Shown here: one piece after another, positions 8,247-17,194 of the stretch | Layout of the letters: every line of letters starts with the position of its first letter | Numbering within the stretch: position 1 is the stretch's first letter | DNA from: Ruegeria sp. A3M17 | GTDB lineage: Bacteria; Pseudomonadota; Alphaproteobacteria; Rhodobacterales; Rhodobacteraceae | Direction of reading: 5' to 3' | Length of the DNA stretch: 64,000 nt | NCBI RefSeq assembly: GCF_003318255.1 | Contig: NZ_QOCF01000019.1 | Span: 1-64,000, forward strand | Program-made: the position numbers and the translations under genes | Notes under the pieces: generated by a model | The model's database searches: none | Told to the model about the DNA's origin: nothing | The model's input: the letters and a program-made list of their open reading frames with translations, nothing else

Positions 8247-9312
8247 AATCCGACTGCCCACCGGCGAACTGCGCGACGATATCCCGTTTTTCACGAAGAC
8301 CCTCGGAATGAGGATGGATATGATCTATCCCGCCGACGATCCGAGTGTTGCCGTGTTTTCAGGCCACGGGTTGCGCCTTCGGGTTGAGAGGGATGCGCCT
8401 GAGGCGGCAGGCACGATCCGCATCCTGACAGACGATCCTGACGGTTTTGCGGGCGGACAGCGGACTCTGGTCGCGCCCAATGGTACACGGGTCGAGATTG
8501 ATGAACTGAATCCCCCATTGGTGATGCCAGAAACGGTGCATTCCTTTGTGGTTCGCAGGCTCAAGGATCAGGCGCCCTGGATCATCGGGCGGGCGGGGAT
8601 GCATTACCGCGATCTGGTGCCAGATCGGCTGGGTGGATCGATCATCGCCAGCCATATCCGTATCCCCGATGGCGGCCCGGTGCCGGATATGGTGCATTTC
8701 CACAAGGTCGGGTTTCAACTGATCTTCTGCATCCATGGTTGGGTCGACGTCGTCTACGAGGATCAGGGCGACAAAATGCGCCTGACAGCCGGGGATTGCT
8801 TTATCCAACCCCCAGAAATCCGCCACCGGGTTCTTGAAGCCTCGGATAATGTTCAGGTTATCGAAATCGGTGTTCCCGCCGAACATGTCACCGAAATCGA
8901 CCACGAGATGGAACTGCCTACGCCGAATTTCCGCCCGGACCGCGAATGGCAAGGGCAGCGTTTTGTTTATAACAAAGCCGAGAATTCAGAGTGGGGACCA
9001 TTCCGCCAGCCAGGATACATCTGTCACGACACGACAATTGCCGAGAATACCAAGGGTGTTGCAGGCGTGCAGGTCGTACGAAAAGGGCAGGGTGAACCGG
9101 TCTGGGCGACGCATGACACGGATATCCATTTTACCTTCGTCATGACGGGTGAGGTAACTCTGGAAGGTGAAGGGCGCGACCCCTACCGTCTGGAACAAGG
9201 GGATGCGTTCGTGATCCCGCCTGGCATGCGCACCAAACTGTCCGAACCTTCCGATGATGTCGAATTGCTTGAAGTCACCCTTCCGGGGGTCTTCAATACC
9301 AACCTGGGTTAG
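8209..9312 (+). CDS. VOC-like plus double-cupin protein, function unknown
   Basis: A 367-residue protein that seems to combine a VOC/glyoxalase-like N-terminal segment (about 8-95, with DIPFFTKTLGMRMD and a C-terminal APNGTRVEIDELN strand) with two cupin barrels. Cupin 1 is near 150-225 (MVHFHKVGFQLIFCIHGWVD, GDCFIQPPEIRHR) and cupin 2 near 285-360 (ATHDTDIHFTFVMTGEVTL, GDAFVIPPGMRTKL). Both barrels keep histidines that could bind metal. Bicupins of this sort are often dioxygenases or isomerases of small organic acids, but the substrate cannot be read from sequence. The start ATG lies inside the preceding membrane protein gene, so the pair is probably expressed together. Confidence 0.7.
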   Translation: MTSTRNNSQTRAEIRLPTGELRDDIPFFTKTLGMRMDMIYPADDPSVAVFSGHGLRLRVERDAPEAAGTIRILTDDPDGFAGGQRTLVAPNGTRVEIDELNPPLVMPETVHSFVVRRLKDQAPWIIGRAGMHYRDLVPDRLGGSIIASHIRIPDGGPVPDMVHFHKVGFQLIFCIHGWVDVVYEDQGDKMRLTAGDCFIQPPEIRHRVLEASDNVQVIEIGVPAEHVTEIDHEMELPTPNFRPDREWQGQRFVYNKAENSEWGPFRQPGYICHDTTIAENTKGVAGVQVVRKGQGEPVWATHDTDIHFTFVMTGEVTLEGEGRDPYRLEQGDAFVIPPGMRTKLSEPSDDVELLEVTLPGVFNTNLG

Positions 9313-9322
9313 GTGAGAATTT

Positions 9323-9370
9323 GCCTGGGAATCTTGCGCGCGGGGGTTCAACTCCCCGGGCAGTTTCCTT
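9323..9370 (+). terminator. Weak candidate terminator after the cupin gene
   Basis: GCCTGGG (9323-9329) can pair with CCCGGGC (9355-9361) over 7 bp including one G-U pair, enclosing or competing with a shorter GGGG/CCCC hairpin, then AGTTTCCTTT follows. It lies between the cupin gene and the nucleoside operon. The arrangement is imperfect and may be only a weak stop. Confidence 0.35.
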
Positions 9371-9415
9371 TAGGGTGTGATTTTCTGACCAGTTGATCAA
9401 AAACGGGGAATCGCC

Positions 9416-9808
9416 ATGACTTTGAAAGATGCAGCACTGTCTGTCCGGGAAAAAGCCTATGCGCCTTATTCCAACTTCAAGGTTGGGGCGGCGATCCGGT
9501 CCGCAGACGGTGCGGTCTATTCCGGCTGTAACGTGGAAAATGTGGCGTATCCCGAGGGCACCTGTGCCGAGGCCGGAGCTATTGCCGCGATGGTCGCTGC
9601 GGGCGAACAGGAACTGTCCGAGGTCTATGTTGTTGCCTCAAGCCCGCAACCGGTGCCGCCGTGTGGCGGTTGCCGGCAAAAGCTGGCCGAATTTGGCAAG
9701 CGGGATGTCAAGGTGACGCTGGCGACGGTGGATGGCACCGAGTTTGTAACCACGATTGGGCAATTGTTGCCCGGCGCATTCGACGCCTCGCACATGGAGG
9801 ACGTCTGA
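9416..9808 (+). CDS. cdd: Cytidine deaminase
   Basis: Deaminates cytidine and deoxycytidine to uridine and deoxyuridine. The 130-residue length is that of the small tetrameric zinc form. It has GCNVENVAYPEGTCAEAGAI, in which the CAE provides a zinc ligand and the proton-shuttling glutamate, and PCGGCRQ with the other two cysteine ligands. A GGGGAA ribosome binding site precedes the ATG. It is the first gene of the five-gene nucleoside salvage operon; the deoA start follows four bases after its stop. Confidence 0.95.
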   Translation: MTLKDAALSVREKAYAPYSNFKVGAAIRSADGAVYSGCNVENVAYPEGTCAEAGAIAAMVAAGEQELSEVYVVASSPQPVPPCGGCRQKLAEFGKRDVKVTLATVDGTEFVTTIGQLLPGAFDASHMEDV

Positions 9809-9812
9809 TCCG

Positions 9813-11120
9813 ATGGACGCCCGTTCGATCATTGCAAAACTGCGCCGGAACGAAGTGCCGACCGGAGATGAGCTGAACTGGTTCGCGCAAGGATTGGCCG
9901 ATGGCGGAGTCAGCGACGCTCAAGCGGGCGCTTTCGCCATGGCCGTCTGCATGGGCGGATTGGGCACCAAAGGGCGCGCCGATCTGACGATTGCAATGCG
10001 CGACAGCGGCGACGTGCTGAGCTGGGATTTCGATGGCCCGGTAATCGACAAACACTCGACCGGTGGGGTGGGAGATAGCGTAAGCCTTGTGCTCGCCCCT
10101 GCTCTGGCTGAGATGGGGGCTTATGTCCCCATGATCTCGGGACGGGGTCTGGGTCATACTGGCGGTACGCTGGACAAGCTTGAGGCCATTCCCGGCGTCA
10201 GCACCCAGATCGGTCAGGACCGCCTGACGCAGATTTTGCGCGAAACCGGCGCAGCCATTGTCGGGGCCACGGGGCAGATCGCCCCGGCAGACAAACGCCT
10301 TTATGCGATCCGTGATGTGACGGCGACCGTTGAAAGCCTGGACCTGATCACAGCGTCGATCCTGTCCAAGAAACTGGCCGCCAGCCCCGAGGCTTTGGTG
10401 CTGGACGTCAAGGTCGGCAGCGGCGCGTTTATGAAAACGTTGGATGATGCGCGCAAACTGGCAAAGGCCCTGTCGGAAACTGCGAATGCAGCAGGTTGCC
10501 GGACCTCGGCCGTCATCACCGATATGCACCAACCTTTGGCGCCTGCGCTGGGGAATGCACTGGAGGTGGCCGAGGTGATGAAGGTCATGACGCAAGACCC
10601 CTATGCCCCGCTGGCCGAAATCTCGGCCGAATTGGGCGGGGTTCTGCTGGCGGATGCGGGGATGTTCGCAACTGCCGATGAAGGGCGCGACAAGATCACG
10701 GATGTCATCCGCGATGGTCGTGCGGCGGAACGCTTTGGGCGTATGATGGCAGCCGTAGGCGCGCCGCTGCAGTTTGTTGACAACTGGTCCCGGTACTTGC
10801 CAGAGGCCAGCGTGATCCTTGAAGTTCCGGCACCGACCAACGGGCACATCACTGCCATTAACGGTGAGGCGCTGGGCCTGACAGTTGTTGCACTGGGCGG
10901 CGGACGGCAGGTTGAAGACGACGTCATCAACCCGGCCGTGGGTCTGTCTGACATCGTCCGGCTGGGCGACAAAGTCGAGAAGGGCGCGCCTTTGGCGGTA
11001 ATCCACGCTTCGCGGGAGGATGCCGCGCGGCGGGCCGCCGAGAGCGTTCTCAGCGCGATCACGATAGGTGCCGATGCCCCGGCAGAGCCCACTCTTGTCC
11101 ACGAAAGGATTACGCCGTGA
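9813..11120 (+). CDS. deoA: Thymidine phosphorylase
   Basis: Splits thymidine and deoxyuridine with phosphate to free base and deoxyribose-1-phosphate. I take the ATG at 9813 (MDARSIIAKLRRNE), giving 435 residues as in the family; an upstream in-frame ATG lies inside cdd. The phosphate/nucleoside-binding signature KHSTGGVGDS falls near residue 80, followed by SGRGLGHTGGTLDKLE. A GGAGGACG ribosome binding site at 9797-9804 is placed in the last codons of cdd, showing translational coupling. Its stop overlaps the deoB start. Confidence 0.95.
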   Translation: MDARSIIAKLRRNEVPTGDELNWFAQGLADGGVSDAQAGAFAMAVCMGGLGTKGRADLTIAMRDSGDVLSWDFDGPVIDKHSTGGVGDSVSLVLAPALAEMGAYVPMISGRGLGHTGGTLDKLEAIPGVSTQIGQDRLTQILRETGAAIVGATGQIAPADKRLYAIRDVTATVESLDLITASILSKKLAASPEALVLDVKVGSGAFMKTLDDARKLAKALSETANAAGCRTSAVITDMHQPLAPALGNALEVAEVMKVMTQDPYAPLAEISAELGGVLLADAGMFATADEGRDKITDVIRDGRAAERFGRMMAAVGAPLQFVDNWSRYLPEASVILEVPAPTNGHITAINGEALGLTVVALGGGRQVEDDVINPAVGLSDIVRLGDKVEKGAPLAVIHASREDAARRAAESVLSAITIGADAPAEPTLVHERITP

Positions 11121-12328
11121 CCCGCGCGTTTCTTGTGGTGATGGACTCGGTTGGCATCGGCGGCGCGCCGGATGCTGATCGGTTCTTTAATGGCGATGTG
11201 TCGGACACGGGTGCAAACACACTGGCCCATATTTCACAGGCCTGCGCCGAAGGGCGGGCTGATGACGGGCGCTCAGGTCCACTGTACCTGCCAAACTTGG
11301 ATGCGCTGGGACTGGGGGCCGCAACGCGGTTGGCATCGGGGTCAGAAACGCCGGGCTTGGAGGTCGATCCGTCTGGGCGCTGGGGGTGCGCGACAGAGCA
11401 TTCACTGGGCAAGGATACGCCTTCGGGCCACTGGGAGCTGGCCGGTCTGCCGGTGCCGTGGGATTGGCATTATTTCCCGGATACCCCGCCAACCTTCCCT
11501 GCTGATCTATCCCGTGCTGCAGCTGAGGTGGCCGGTACAGACGGTATTCTGGGTGACTGTCACGCCTCGGGCACGACCATTATCGCCGAATTGGGAGCCG
11601 AGCATATGCGGACCGGTTGGCCAATCTGCTACACTTCCGCCGACAGCGTGTTCCAGATCGCGGCACATGAAGAGAGCTTTGGCCTCGACCGCCTGCTGGA
11701 CATGTGCAAGGCGCTTGCCCCGCGGTTGCATGAGATGAAAGTGGGGCGGGTGATCGCGCGACCATTCATAGGCTCACCCGATCAGGGCTTTACCCGCACC
11801 ACCAACCGAAAGGATTTTGCTATCCTGCCGCCGGCGCCGGTTTTGACCAATTGGGTGCAGGATGCGGGACGCCGCGTCCATGCGGTGGGCAAGATCGGTG
11901 ACATCTTCTCGATGCAGGGGATCGACACGCTACGCAAAGGGTCGGATGCCGAGTTGATGGGCCACTTGTCCGATTTGGTCGATCAGGCCGAAGAAGGCAG
12001 CCTGACCTTCGCCAATTTTGTTGAATTCGACAGCCTCTATGGCCACCGCCGTGATATCAGCGGCTATGCCCGCGCCTTGGAATGGTTCGACCGCGAGATC
12101 GGTTTGATTCTGAACAAGCTGCGCCCGGGCGATCTTATGCTTTTGACCGCCGATCACGGCAATGACCCCAGTTGGATCGGAACCGACCACACGCGCGAAC
12201 AGGCGCCCGTTCTGATCGCGGGGCAGGGCACGGGCAAAATCGGGGCCGTCGATTTTGCCGATGTCGCCGCAAGTATCGCACACCATCTGAACATTCCGGC
12301 ACAAGGGCCGGGGAAGAGTTTTCTATGA
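11117..12328 (+). CDS. deoB: Phosphopentomutase
   Basis: Interconverts (deoxy)ribose-1-phosphate and -5-phosphate, linking nucleoside cleavage to central metabolism. The 403-residue protein belongs to the alkaline phosphatase superfamily: the metal-binding aspartate is in VVMDSVGIGG, SDTGANT provides the phosphorylated threonine, and TADHGNDPSW with DHTREQAP supplies the second metal site. The start is GTG at 11117, overlapping the deoA stop in a GTGA junction, and the end overlaps add in an ATGA junction. Confidence 0.95.
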   Translation: MTRAFLVVMDSVGIGGAPDADRFFNGDVSDTGANTLAHISQACAEGRADDGRSGPLYLPNLDALGLGAATRLASGSETPGLEVDPSGRWGCATEHSLGKDTPSGHWELAGLPVPWDWHYFPDTPPTFPADLSRAAAEVAGTDGILGDCHASGTTIIAELGAEHMRTGWPICYTSADSVFQIAAHEESFGLDRLLDMCKALAPRLHEMKVGRVIARPFIGSPDQGFTRTTNRKDFAILPPAPVLTNWVQDAGRRVHAVGKIGDIFSMQGIDTLRKGSDAELMGHLSDLVDQAEEGSLTFANFVEFDSLYGHRRDISGYARALEWFDREIGLILNKLRPGDLMLLTADHGNDPSWIGTDHTREQAPVLIAGQGTGKIGAVDFADVAASIAHHLNIPAQGPGKSFL

Positions 12329-13311
12329 CCGTCGCAGACCTACCCAAAATCGAGTTGCACCTGCACCATGAAGGGGCAGCACCGCCTGAATTCATCCGCC
12401 AGCTTGCGCATGAAAAGCGCATAGACCTGAGCGGTATTTTTAAATCAGACGGAAGTTATGACTTCCGCGACTTCGCCCACTTTCTCAGTGTCTACGAGGC
12501 CGCCTGCGAGGTGCTTAAATCACCCGAGGATTTCCGCCGTCTGACTTTGGCCATTCTGGAGGAAAGTGCTGCGAATGGGGTGGTCTATTCGGAAACTTTC
12601 CTCAGCCCTGATTTCTGCGGCGGCGGGGATGTGCACGCCTGGCGTGACTATCTGAACGCCATTCAGGATGCGGCAGACGAGGCCGAGCGCAAGTTCGATA
12701 TCACCCTGCGCGGCGTTGTCACGTGCGTCCGGCATTTCGGACCCGAACAGGCGAAACAAAGCGCCTATTGCGCAGCGGAAACCGCCGGTGACTGGATCAC
12801 CGGGTTTGGCATGGGCGGTAATGAGGGCGTCGGGACGCAGGGCGATTACAAATGGGCCTTTGAATGCGCTCGCGAAGCTGGGTTGCGCCTGACCACCCAT
12901 GCCGGAGAGTTCGGCGGGCCCGAAAGCGTACGCGATGCTGTTCGGGACCTCGGTGTCGAACGGGTCGGCCACGGCGTGCGGGCCATCGAGGACGACGATC
13001 TGATCCGGGAACTTGTCGACCGCGAAGTCACGCTTGAAGTCTGCCCCGGTTCCAACGTGGTTCTGGGCCTGTTTCCCGATTTTGCGGCACATCCGATTGC
13101 CCGGTTGCGCGATCAGGGCGTGAACGTCACAGTTTCCACCGACGATCCGCCGTTTTTCCATACCACCATGCGGCGCGAATATGAGATGTTGCATCAGGCC
13201 TTTGGCTGGGACGCCGAGGATTTTGCGGCCCTGAACGACACAGCCCTGAACGCGGCCTTCTGCGATGATGAAACCCGCGAACGGGTCAAGAAAAGACTGG
13301 AGAGAACATGA
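12325..13311 (+). CDS. add: Adenosine deaminase
   Basis: Deaminates adenosine and deoxyadenosine to inosine and deoxyinosine. From the ATG at 12325 it is 328 residues. Zinc and catalytic residues are visible: [12 protein letters not shown] near residue 7 (HxH ligands), [10 protein letters not shown] with a ligand histidine and catalytic glutamate, GHGVRA, and [12 protein letters not shown] with the final aspartates. The HLHHEG version of the usual HLHLDG or HLHLEG motif is slightly unusual but keeps the ligands. It overlaps deoB and upp by ATGA junctions. Adenine deaminase or aminodeoxyfutalosine deaminase are alternatives in the same superfamily; operon context favours adenosine. Confidence 0.88.
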   Translation: MTVADLPKIELHLHHEGAAPPEFIRQLAHEKRIDLSGIFKSDGSYDFRDFAHFLSVYEAACEVLKSPEDFRRLTLAILEESAANGVVYSETFLSPDFCGGGDVHAWRDYLNAIQDAADEAERKFDITLRGVVTCVRHFGPEQAKQSAYCAAETAGDWITGFGMGGNEGVGTQGDYKWAFECAREAGLRLTTHAGEFGGPESVRDAVRDLGVERVGHGVRAIEDDDLIRELVDREVTLEVCPGSNVVLGLFPDFAAHPIARLRDQGVNVTVSTDDPPFFHTTMRREYEMLHQAFGWDAEDFAALNDTALNAAFCDDETRERVKKRLERT

Positions 13312-13940
13312 GCGAACACCTGACCGTCGTTGACCACCCGCTGGTGCAGCACAAACTGACGCTCATGCGGGACAAGGGCACCTCGACCGCTGTTTTCCGA
13401 CAGCTGCTGCGCGAAATCACCCTGTTGCTGGCCTATGAGGTCACGCGTGAACTGAAGCTGACCACCCGCCACATCGAAACCCCAATGGAGGAAATGGACG
13501 CCCCCATTCTGGCCGGTAAAAAACTGGCTCTGGTGTCGATCCTGCGTGCGGGCAACGGAATGCTGGACGGGGTGCTGGAACTGGTTCCCTCGGCCCGTGT
13601 CGGGTTTGTCGGGCTGTACCGCGACGAAGAAACCCTGAAGCCTGTGCAATACTACTTCAAAGCGCCTGAAGGTCTGAAGGATCGGCTGGTCATCGCGGTT
13701 GATCCGATGCTGGCAACCGGCAACAGCTCGGCTGCGGCGATTGATTTGCTGAAAGAAGCCGGGGCGACGGATATCCGTTTCCTCTGCCTGTTGGCCGCGC
13801 CCGAAGGCGTCGCCCGCATGAAAGAGGCGCATCCTGACGTGAACATCGTCACGGCGTCGCTGGATCGCGAGCTGAACTCAAAAGGGTATATCATGCCTGG
13901 GTTGGGCGATGCCGGCGACCGGATGTTTGGCACCAAGTAA
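13308..13940 (+). CDS. upp: Uracil phosphoribosyltransferase
   Basis: Converts uracil and PRPP to UMP, rescuing the base released by deoA. The 210-residue length and the PRPP-binding [14 protein letters not shown] near residue 130 are typical, as are [12 protein letters not shown] and [13 protein letters not shown]. It is the last gene of the operon and its start overlaps the add stop. It ends five bases from the converging stop of the next gene, with no obvious terminator between them. Confidence 0.95.
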   Translation: MSEHLTVVDHPLVQHKLTLMRDKGTSTAVFRQLLREITLLLAYEVTRELKLTTRHIETPMEEMDAPILAGKKLALVSILRAGNGMLDGVLELVPSARVGFVGLYRDEETLKPVQYYFKAPEGLKDRLVIAVDPMLATGNSSAAAIDLLKEAGATDIRFLCLLAAPEGVARMKEAHPDVNIVTASLDRELNSKGYIMPGLGDAGDRMFGTK

Positions 13941-13945
13941 TCGGT

Positions 13946-14959
13946 TTACTCGCCACAGATATTCTGCAGCCGGACCCAATCGCGGTCCGGCAGCACTTGC
14001 GGCAGCGGGCGCCCGGCCATCGGGTCGGCCTCGATCAAGCCTAGAGTGTCTTCCCCCGTGACATCCACAGCATAGGCATATGGCGTTGAAGGCAGCGCCG
14101 CCTGGGCAAAAACCTCTAGCAAAGCTTGATCGGACAAAGTTGGGCGCGGTTCTGACAAGACCTGTTCGGTATAGGCGTCAACGATCTCGGGCGTCAGCTC
14201 TCCGGTTGTCAGCAGGCGAAACGCCGTAGTTGGGCCGGTTCGGTCCAGTACTTCGTCCAAGGGATCCTGTGCGGCAGCCCGCGCGCGTTCGGCGATGATG
14301 TAACCGGCGGCGATGGATGGGTCCTCGTGATCTTCAACCAATGAGCGGTTCAACAGAATGATCCCACCAGGCAGGCCGAGGCTTGTTTGTACCCCAGCGG
14401 GCAGAATAACGACCTCTCGCACTCCGGTTCGGGCTGCCAGTTGATCCAACGCAGCCTGTGCATCCTCGGAGGTGCACGAAACACCCGAAACCCGTTCAAT
14501 TCGGTGCAGGATCGCATCCCCGATATCGTATCGCTTGATCTCGGGGACAACAGAAACGACGTGGCTTTGCAGTGCGGCCGGAACCCAAAACAGCAATAGT
14601 GCGGCAACTGCAGCAACCACTCCCGCAACACTAAGCCAGCGCAACCGTCCGGGATGCGGGCGCGACCGATCAATTGCCTTTTGCAAACGGTCGATCGCCG
14701 CGATCATCGTGGTCTCTGTTTCTTCCAGCTCCAGCGTTTCGTCGGGGTCGCCGTCCGGGTTAAAGATTGCGGGATAAAGTCCTGGGTTCTGTCGTTCCAG
14801 CGCAGCCAATGACCAATGGGTCAATGCCCGATCGTTGAAATCAGAAATCGTCAGCGTTGCTTCGCCAATCGACACCACAACCTCGCGCCGCTGCACGTCG
14901 GGCGAGGGGCGCCACAGACCGGTGGCTTCGATCCGTTCGTACTGTTTCAGAGCCGTCAT
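13946..14959 (-). CDS. Unknown single-pass membrane protein
   Basis: A 337-residue protein I cannot assign to a named family. A soluble N-terminal part of about 105 residues is followed by one transmembrane helix (about 107-130, rich in V, A and L) and a C-terminal domain of about 200 residues that would face the periplasm. That domain contains GGIILLNRSLVEDHEDPSIAAGYIIAE, a layout reminiscent of membrane-bound peptidase-like domains, but no HExxH zinc motif is present. I chose the ATG (complement of 14957-14959); a TTG directly before it is possible. It converges on upp. Confidence 0.75.
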   Translation of the reverse strand: MTALKQYERIEATGLWRPSPDVQRREVVVSIGEATLTISDFNDRALTHWSLAALERQNPGLYPAIFNPDGDPDETLELEETETTMIAAIDRLQKAIDRSRPHPGRLRWLSVAGVVAAVAALLLFWVPAALQSHVVSVVPEIKRYDIGDAILHRIERVSGVSCTSEDAQAALDQLAARTGVREVVILPAGVQTSLGLPGGIILLNRSLVEDHEDPSIAAGYIIAERARAAAQDPLDEVLDRTGPTTAFRLLTTGELTPEIVDAYTEQVLSEPRPTLSDQALLEVFAQAALPSTPYAYAVDVTGEDTLGLIEADPMAGRPLPQVLPDRDWVRLQNICGE

Positions 14960-15112
14960 CAAGGTGAAGTTTGCTCGTTATTATTTTGCCCCAGCTTAAC
15001 ATGGTAAATTCAAAGGGCGCAAACCAGTTGCGCCGTCTGCGATAAATGTGCTGGATACAACGACACGTGCAGGGTTGTCCTGTCGTGCCCCACCATTTTA
15101 CCGAGGCGAAAG

Positions 15113-16048
15113 ATGCAGGCGGACACTCAGACCTCACCGATACTGGCATCGGTGCTGATGATCAGCGCCATGGCGATCATCGGGGTGATCGACAATGTGG
15201 TGATCCTGTTGGCGGAAACGGTTGGCCTGTGGCAATTTCACCTGAGCCGCGCGTTGCTAATGTTGCCGCTGATTTTTGGTCTGTCGCTTTTGGGGCTGGG
15301 CAGTATGCGCCCGAAACGATTTGGTCCGGTGATTCTGCGCAGCGTACTGATCACCCTGGCCATGTTGTTCTATTTCGCATCGCTTGCGGTCATGCCGATT
15401 GCGCAGGCGCTGGCCGGGTTGTTCACATCGCCGATTTTTGTCCTCTTGATCTCGGCCCTGGCAATGAAGCAGCGGATTGGTCCTTGGCGTATTGTTGCGG
15501 TTCTACTGGGGTTTGTGGGAATTCTGTGCGTGTTACAGCTTGACCCCTACGATTTCGATACCCGCAGCCTGTTGCCGGTCGCCGGGGGCCTGTTCTACGC
15601 GTTGAGTGCCGTTATCACGCGCAGCCACTGTTCGGATGAAAGCACTGTCGCTCTGTTGGCCGCGATGATCATCACGCTGGGGGCGGCCGGGGGGATCGGT
15701 CTTCTGGTTCTCGAGCTGATTCCGGTGGCCGCGCCGGATGGCCCCGACGGCTTCGCCGCCCGGGGGTGGGTCTGGCAGATGCAGCCCGCATTGCTGTGGA
15801 TCGCAATACAGGCGGTTGGTTCCACGATTGCCGTCTTCATGTTGATCAAGGCCTATCAGGTGGGCGAGCCGTCCTATGTCGCGGTCTTTGAGTACTCGGT
15901 CATGATCTTTGGTCCGCTCTTTGCTTTTGCGGCCTTCGGGCAGGCAATCGGGCCGATGCAGATTGCCGGGATTGGTTTGATTGCAATCGCGGGTGCCCTG
16001 TTGGGATGGCGTGCAGGGCGCGAGGCTGCCCGGGCAGAACCGGTTTAA
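15113..16048 (+). CDS. EamA/DMT-family transporter
   Basis: A 311-residue drug/metabolite transporter superfamily protein with about ten hydrophobic helices arranged as two five-helix repeats. It has the EamA-like AQALAGLFTSPIFVLLISAL in the first repeat and GEPSYVAVFEYSVMIFGPLFAF in the second. It is probably an inner-membrane exporter or importer of a small metabolite, and the substrate cannot be predicted. It is preceded by CGAGGCGAAAG, a moderate ribosome binding site, and stands alone. Confidence 0.87.
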   Translation: MQADTQTSPILASVLMISAMAIIGVIDNVVILLAETVGLWQFHLSRALLMLPLIFGLSLLGLGSMRPKRFGPVILRSVLITLAMLFYFASLAVMPIAQALAGLFTSPIFVLLISALAMKQRIGPWRIVAVLLGFVGILCVLQLDPYDFDTRSLLPVAGGLFYALSAVITRSHCSDESTVALLAAMIITLGAAGGIGLLVLELIPVAAPDGPDGFAARGWVWQMQPALLWIAIQAVGSTIAVFMLIKAYQVGEPSYVAVFEYSVMIFGPLFAFAAFGQAIGPMQIAGIGLIAIAGALLGWRAGREAARAEPV

Positions 16049-16370
16049 CCGTATCCTGAGGCCAGCCATTTGTTTTGGGTGGGCAAGCGGGGATCATTCA
16101 GACTGGATACCGATGGGTGTCACACGACCCGCGCGATTTCAGCCGACGGGCTCAGACAGATTCGGCGGCACGGATGACCGCTGGTGCTAATTATAGTTTC
16201 CAAAAATCTGCCAATTTTTACCAATTGCGCAGTGTTGTTCAAAGAATTGTTGTTTTTCACGGCTTTAAGAGCCCAAATTGGGCGGCAATGTGTCTAAATT
16301 AAGTCGCCCATGGTTAAGTCGTGCTAGTCGTTATGAGTAGTTGTTTTTGTGTCAGAAGTGGGTGCGACAC
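16049..16370. other. Intergenic stretch of about 320 bases with no recognised gene
   Basis: I see no convincing reading frame with a ribosome binding site, no tRNA fold and no strong terminator after the DMT transporter. The right half is AT-rich (around 16185-16290), as expected for a promoter of the following Hint-domain gene, and contains loosely matching -35/-10 elements that I cannot choose between. Confidence 0.4.
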
Positions 16371-17129
16371 GTGTTAAAAGTACAGAGTGTTTTGAGTTAT
16401 GAGGCCGTTCCGAACCATCAAGTGCAGGACAACCCTGCGGTTTCGCTGAACGCGCGTCGGGGTGGTTTTGTCCACGGAACAAAGATCGCGACGGATCGCG
16501 GCTGGCAGCCCGTTGAAGGATTGCAAGTAGGCGATCTGATCCGCACGATGGACAACGGGTTCAGGGAAGTCTCGCGGGTTGCGACGGATTGCATAGCAAT
16601 CGCCGCCAGCGAGTCCAGGTCGGAAAACTTACCTGTCCGTGTGCCGTCGAACACCTTGTACAACGGCGATCCGGTCTGGTTGATGCCAGAGCAGGGCGTG
16701 GCGTTGGACAACACCAAGCTGAGCCAGGGTCCGATCACGCTGCCGATCAGCATGCCCGTGGTGCCTGCGCGGGTTCTCAGTGGAACGTTTCGACTTTCGT
16801 CCAGCGCGCCATCATTGCTCTTTGAAGTTTGTTCGTTGTTCTTTGAGCAAGACGAAGTGATCTATATTGAGGGTGGCTTGCGCGCCTTTTGTCCTGCGGG
16901 CCGCTTTGGGTCGAACAGCCGGCCCGCGAACGCCTCATACAAGGTGGTCGATGCCGAGCGGACCGAAGATCTGATCGACATGGTCGCGCATAGCAGGGAT
17001 ATTGCAGTGCTTGCGAACTCACTGGGCGCGCTACCGGCGCCGATCATGCAGAACCCGATATTTCCGGCGCGGCCTGTTATGGGCACGCGACGTCCTGGGC
17101 GGCCGGGGCGGCCTGCTCCGATATTCTAA
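16371..17129 (+). CDS. Hint (hedgehog/intein)-fold protein lacking the usual cysteine
   Basis: Read from the GTG at 16371 it has 252 residues; a TTG at 16341 would add ten. Residues about 30-70 match the start of Hint domains common in Rhodobacteraceae surface proteins: a G-T-x-I-A-T-x-x-G segment (GTKIATDRGWQPVEGLQVGD) and IRTMDNGFREVSRV. The position just before this block, normally the autoprocessing cysteine (CFxxGT), reads GGFVHGT, so self-cleavage chemistry looks lost. The C-terminus is rich in proline, glycine and arginine. No signal peptide is seen. The function is unknown; it could be a non-cleaving relic used as a structural or binding domain. Confidence 0.7.
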   Translation: MLKVQSVLSYEAVPNHQVQDNPAVSLNARRGGFVHGTKIATDRGWQPVEGLQVGDLIRTMDNGFREVSRVATDCIAIAASESRSENLPVRVPSNTLYNGDPVWLMPEQGVALDNTKLSQGPITLPISMPVVPARVLSGTFRLSSSAPSLLFEVCSLFFEQDEVIYIEGGLRAFCPAGRFGSNSRPANASYKVVDAERTEDLIDMVAHSRDIAVLANSLGALPAPIMQNPIFPARPVMGTRRPGRPGRPAPIF

Positions 17130-17156
17130 TTTTTTTAAAGCTATTGATTAAAGTAT

Positions 17157-17194
17157 GGCGCTGGCGCGGTAACCCGCACCAGCGTCAATTTTTT
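17157..17194 (+). terminator. Intrinsic terminator between convergent Hint gene and fadB
   Basis: An 11-bp stem with one mismatch (17159-17169 with 17074+100 to 17184, i.e. 17174-17184) around a 4-base loop is followed by TCAATTTTTT. It serves the Hint gene. On the other strand it is followed by a weaker CCATACTTTAAT and may also stop the fad transcript. Confidence 0.75.

Noticed and set aside
9337..9366. A possible tRNA gene, because of a T-arm-like hairpin
   Set aside because: There is no anticodon arm, D-arm or acceptor 5' strand within 80 bases upstream; that sequence is the coding end of the cupin gene.
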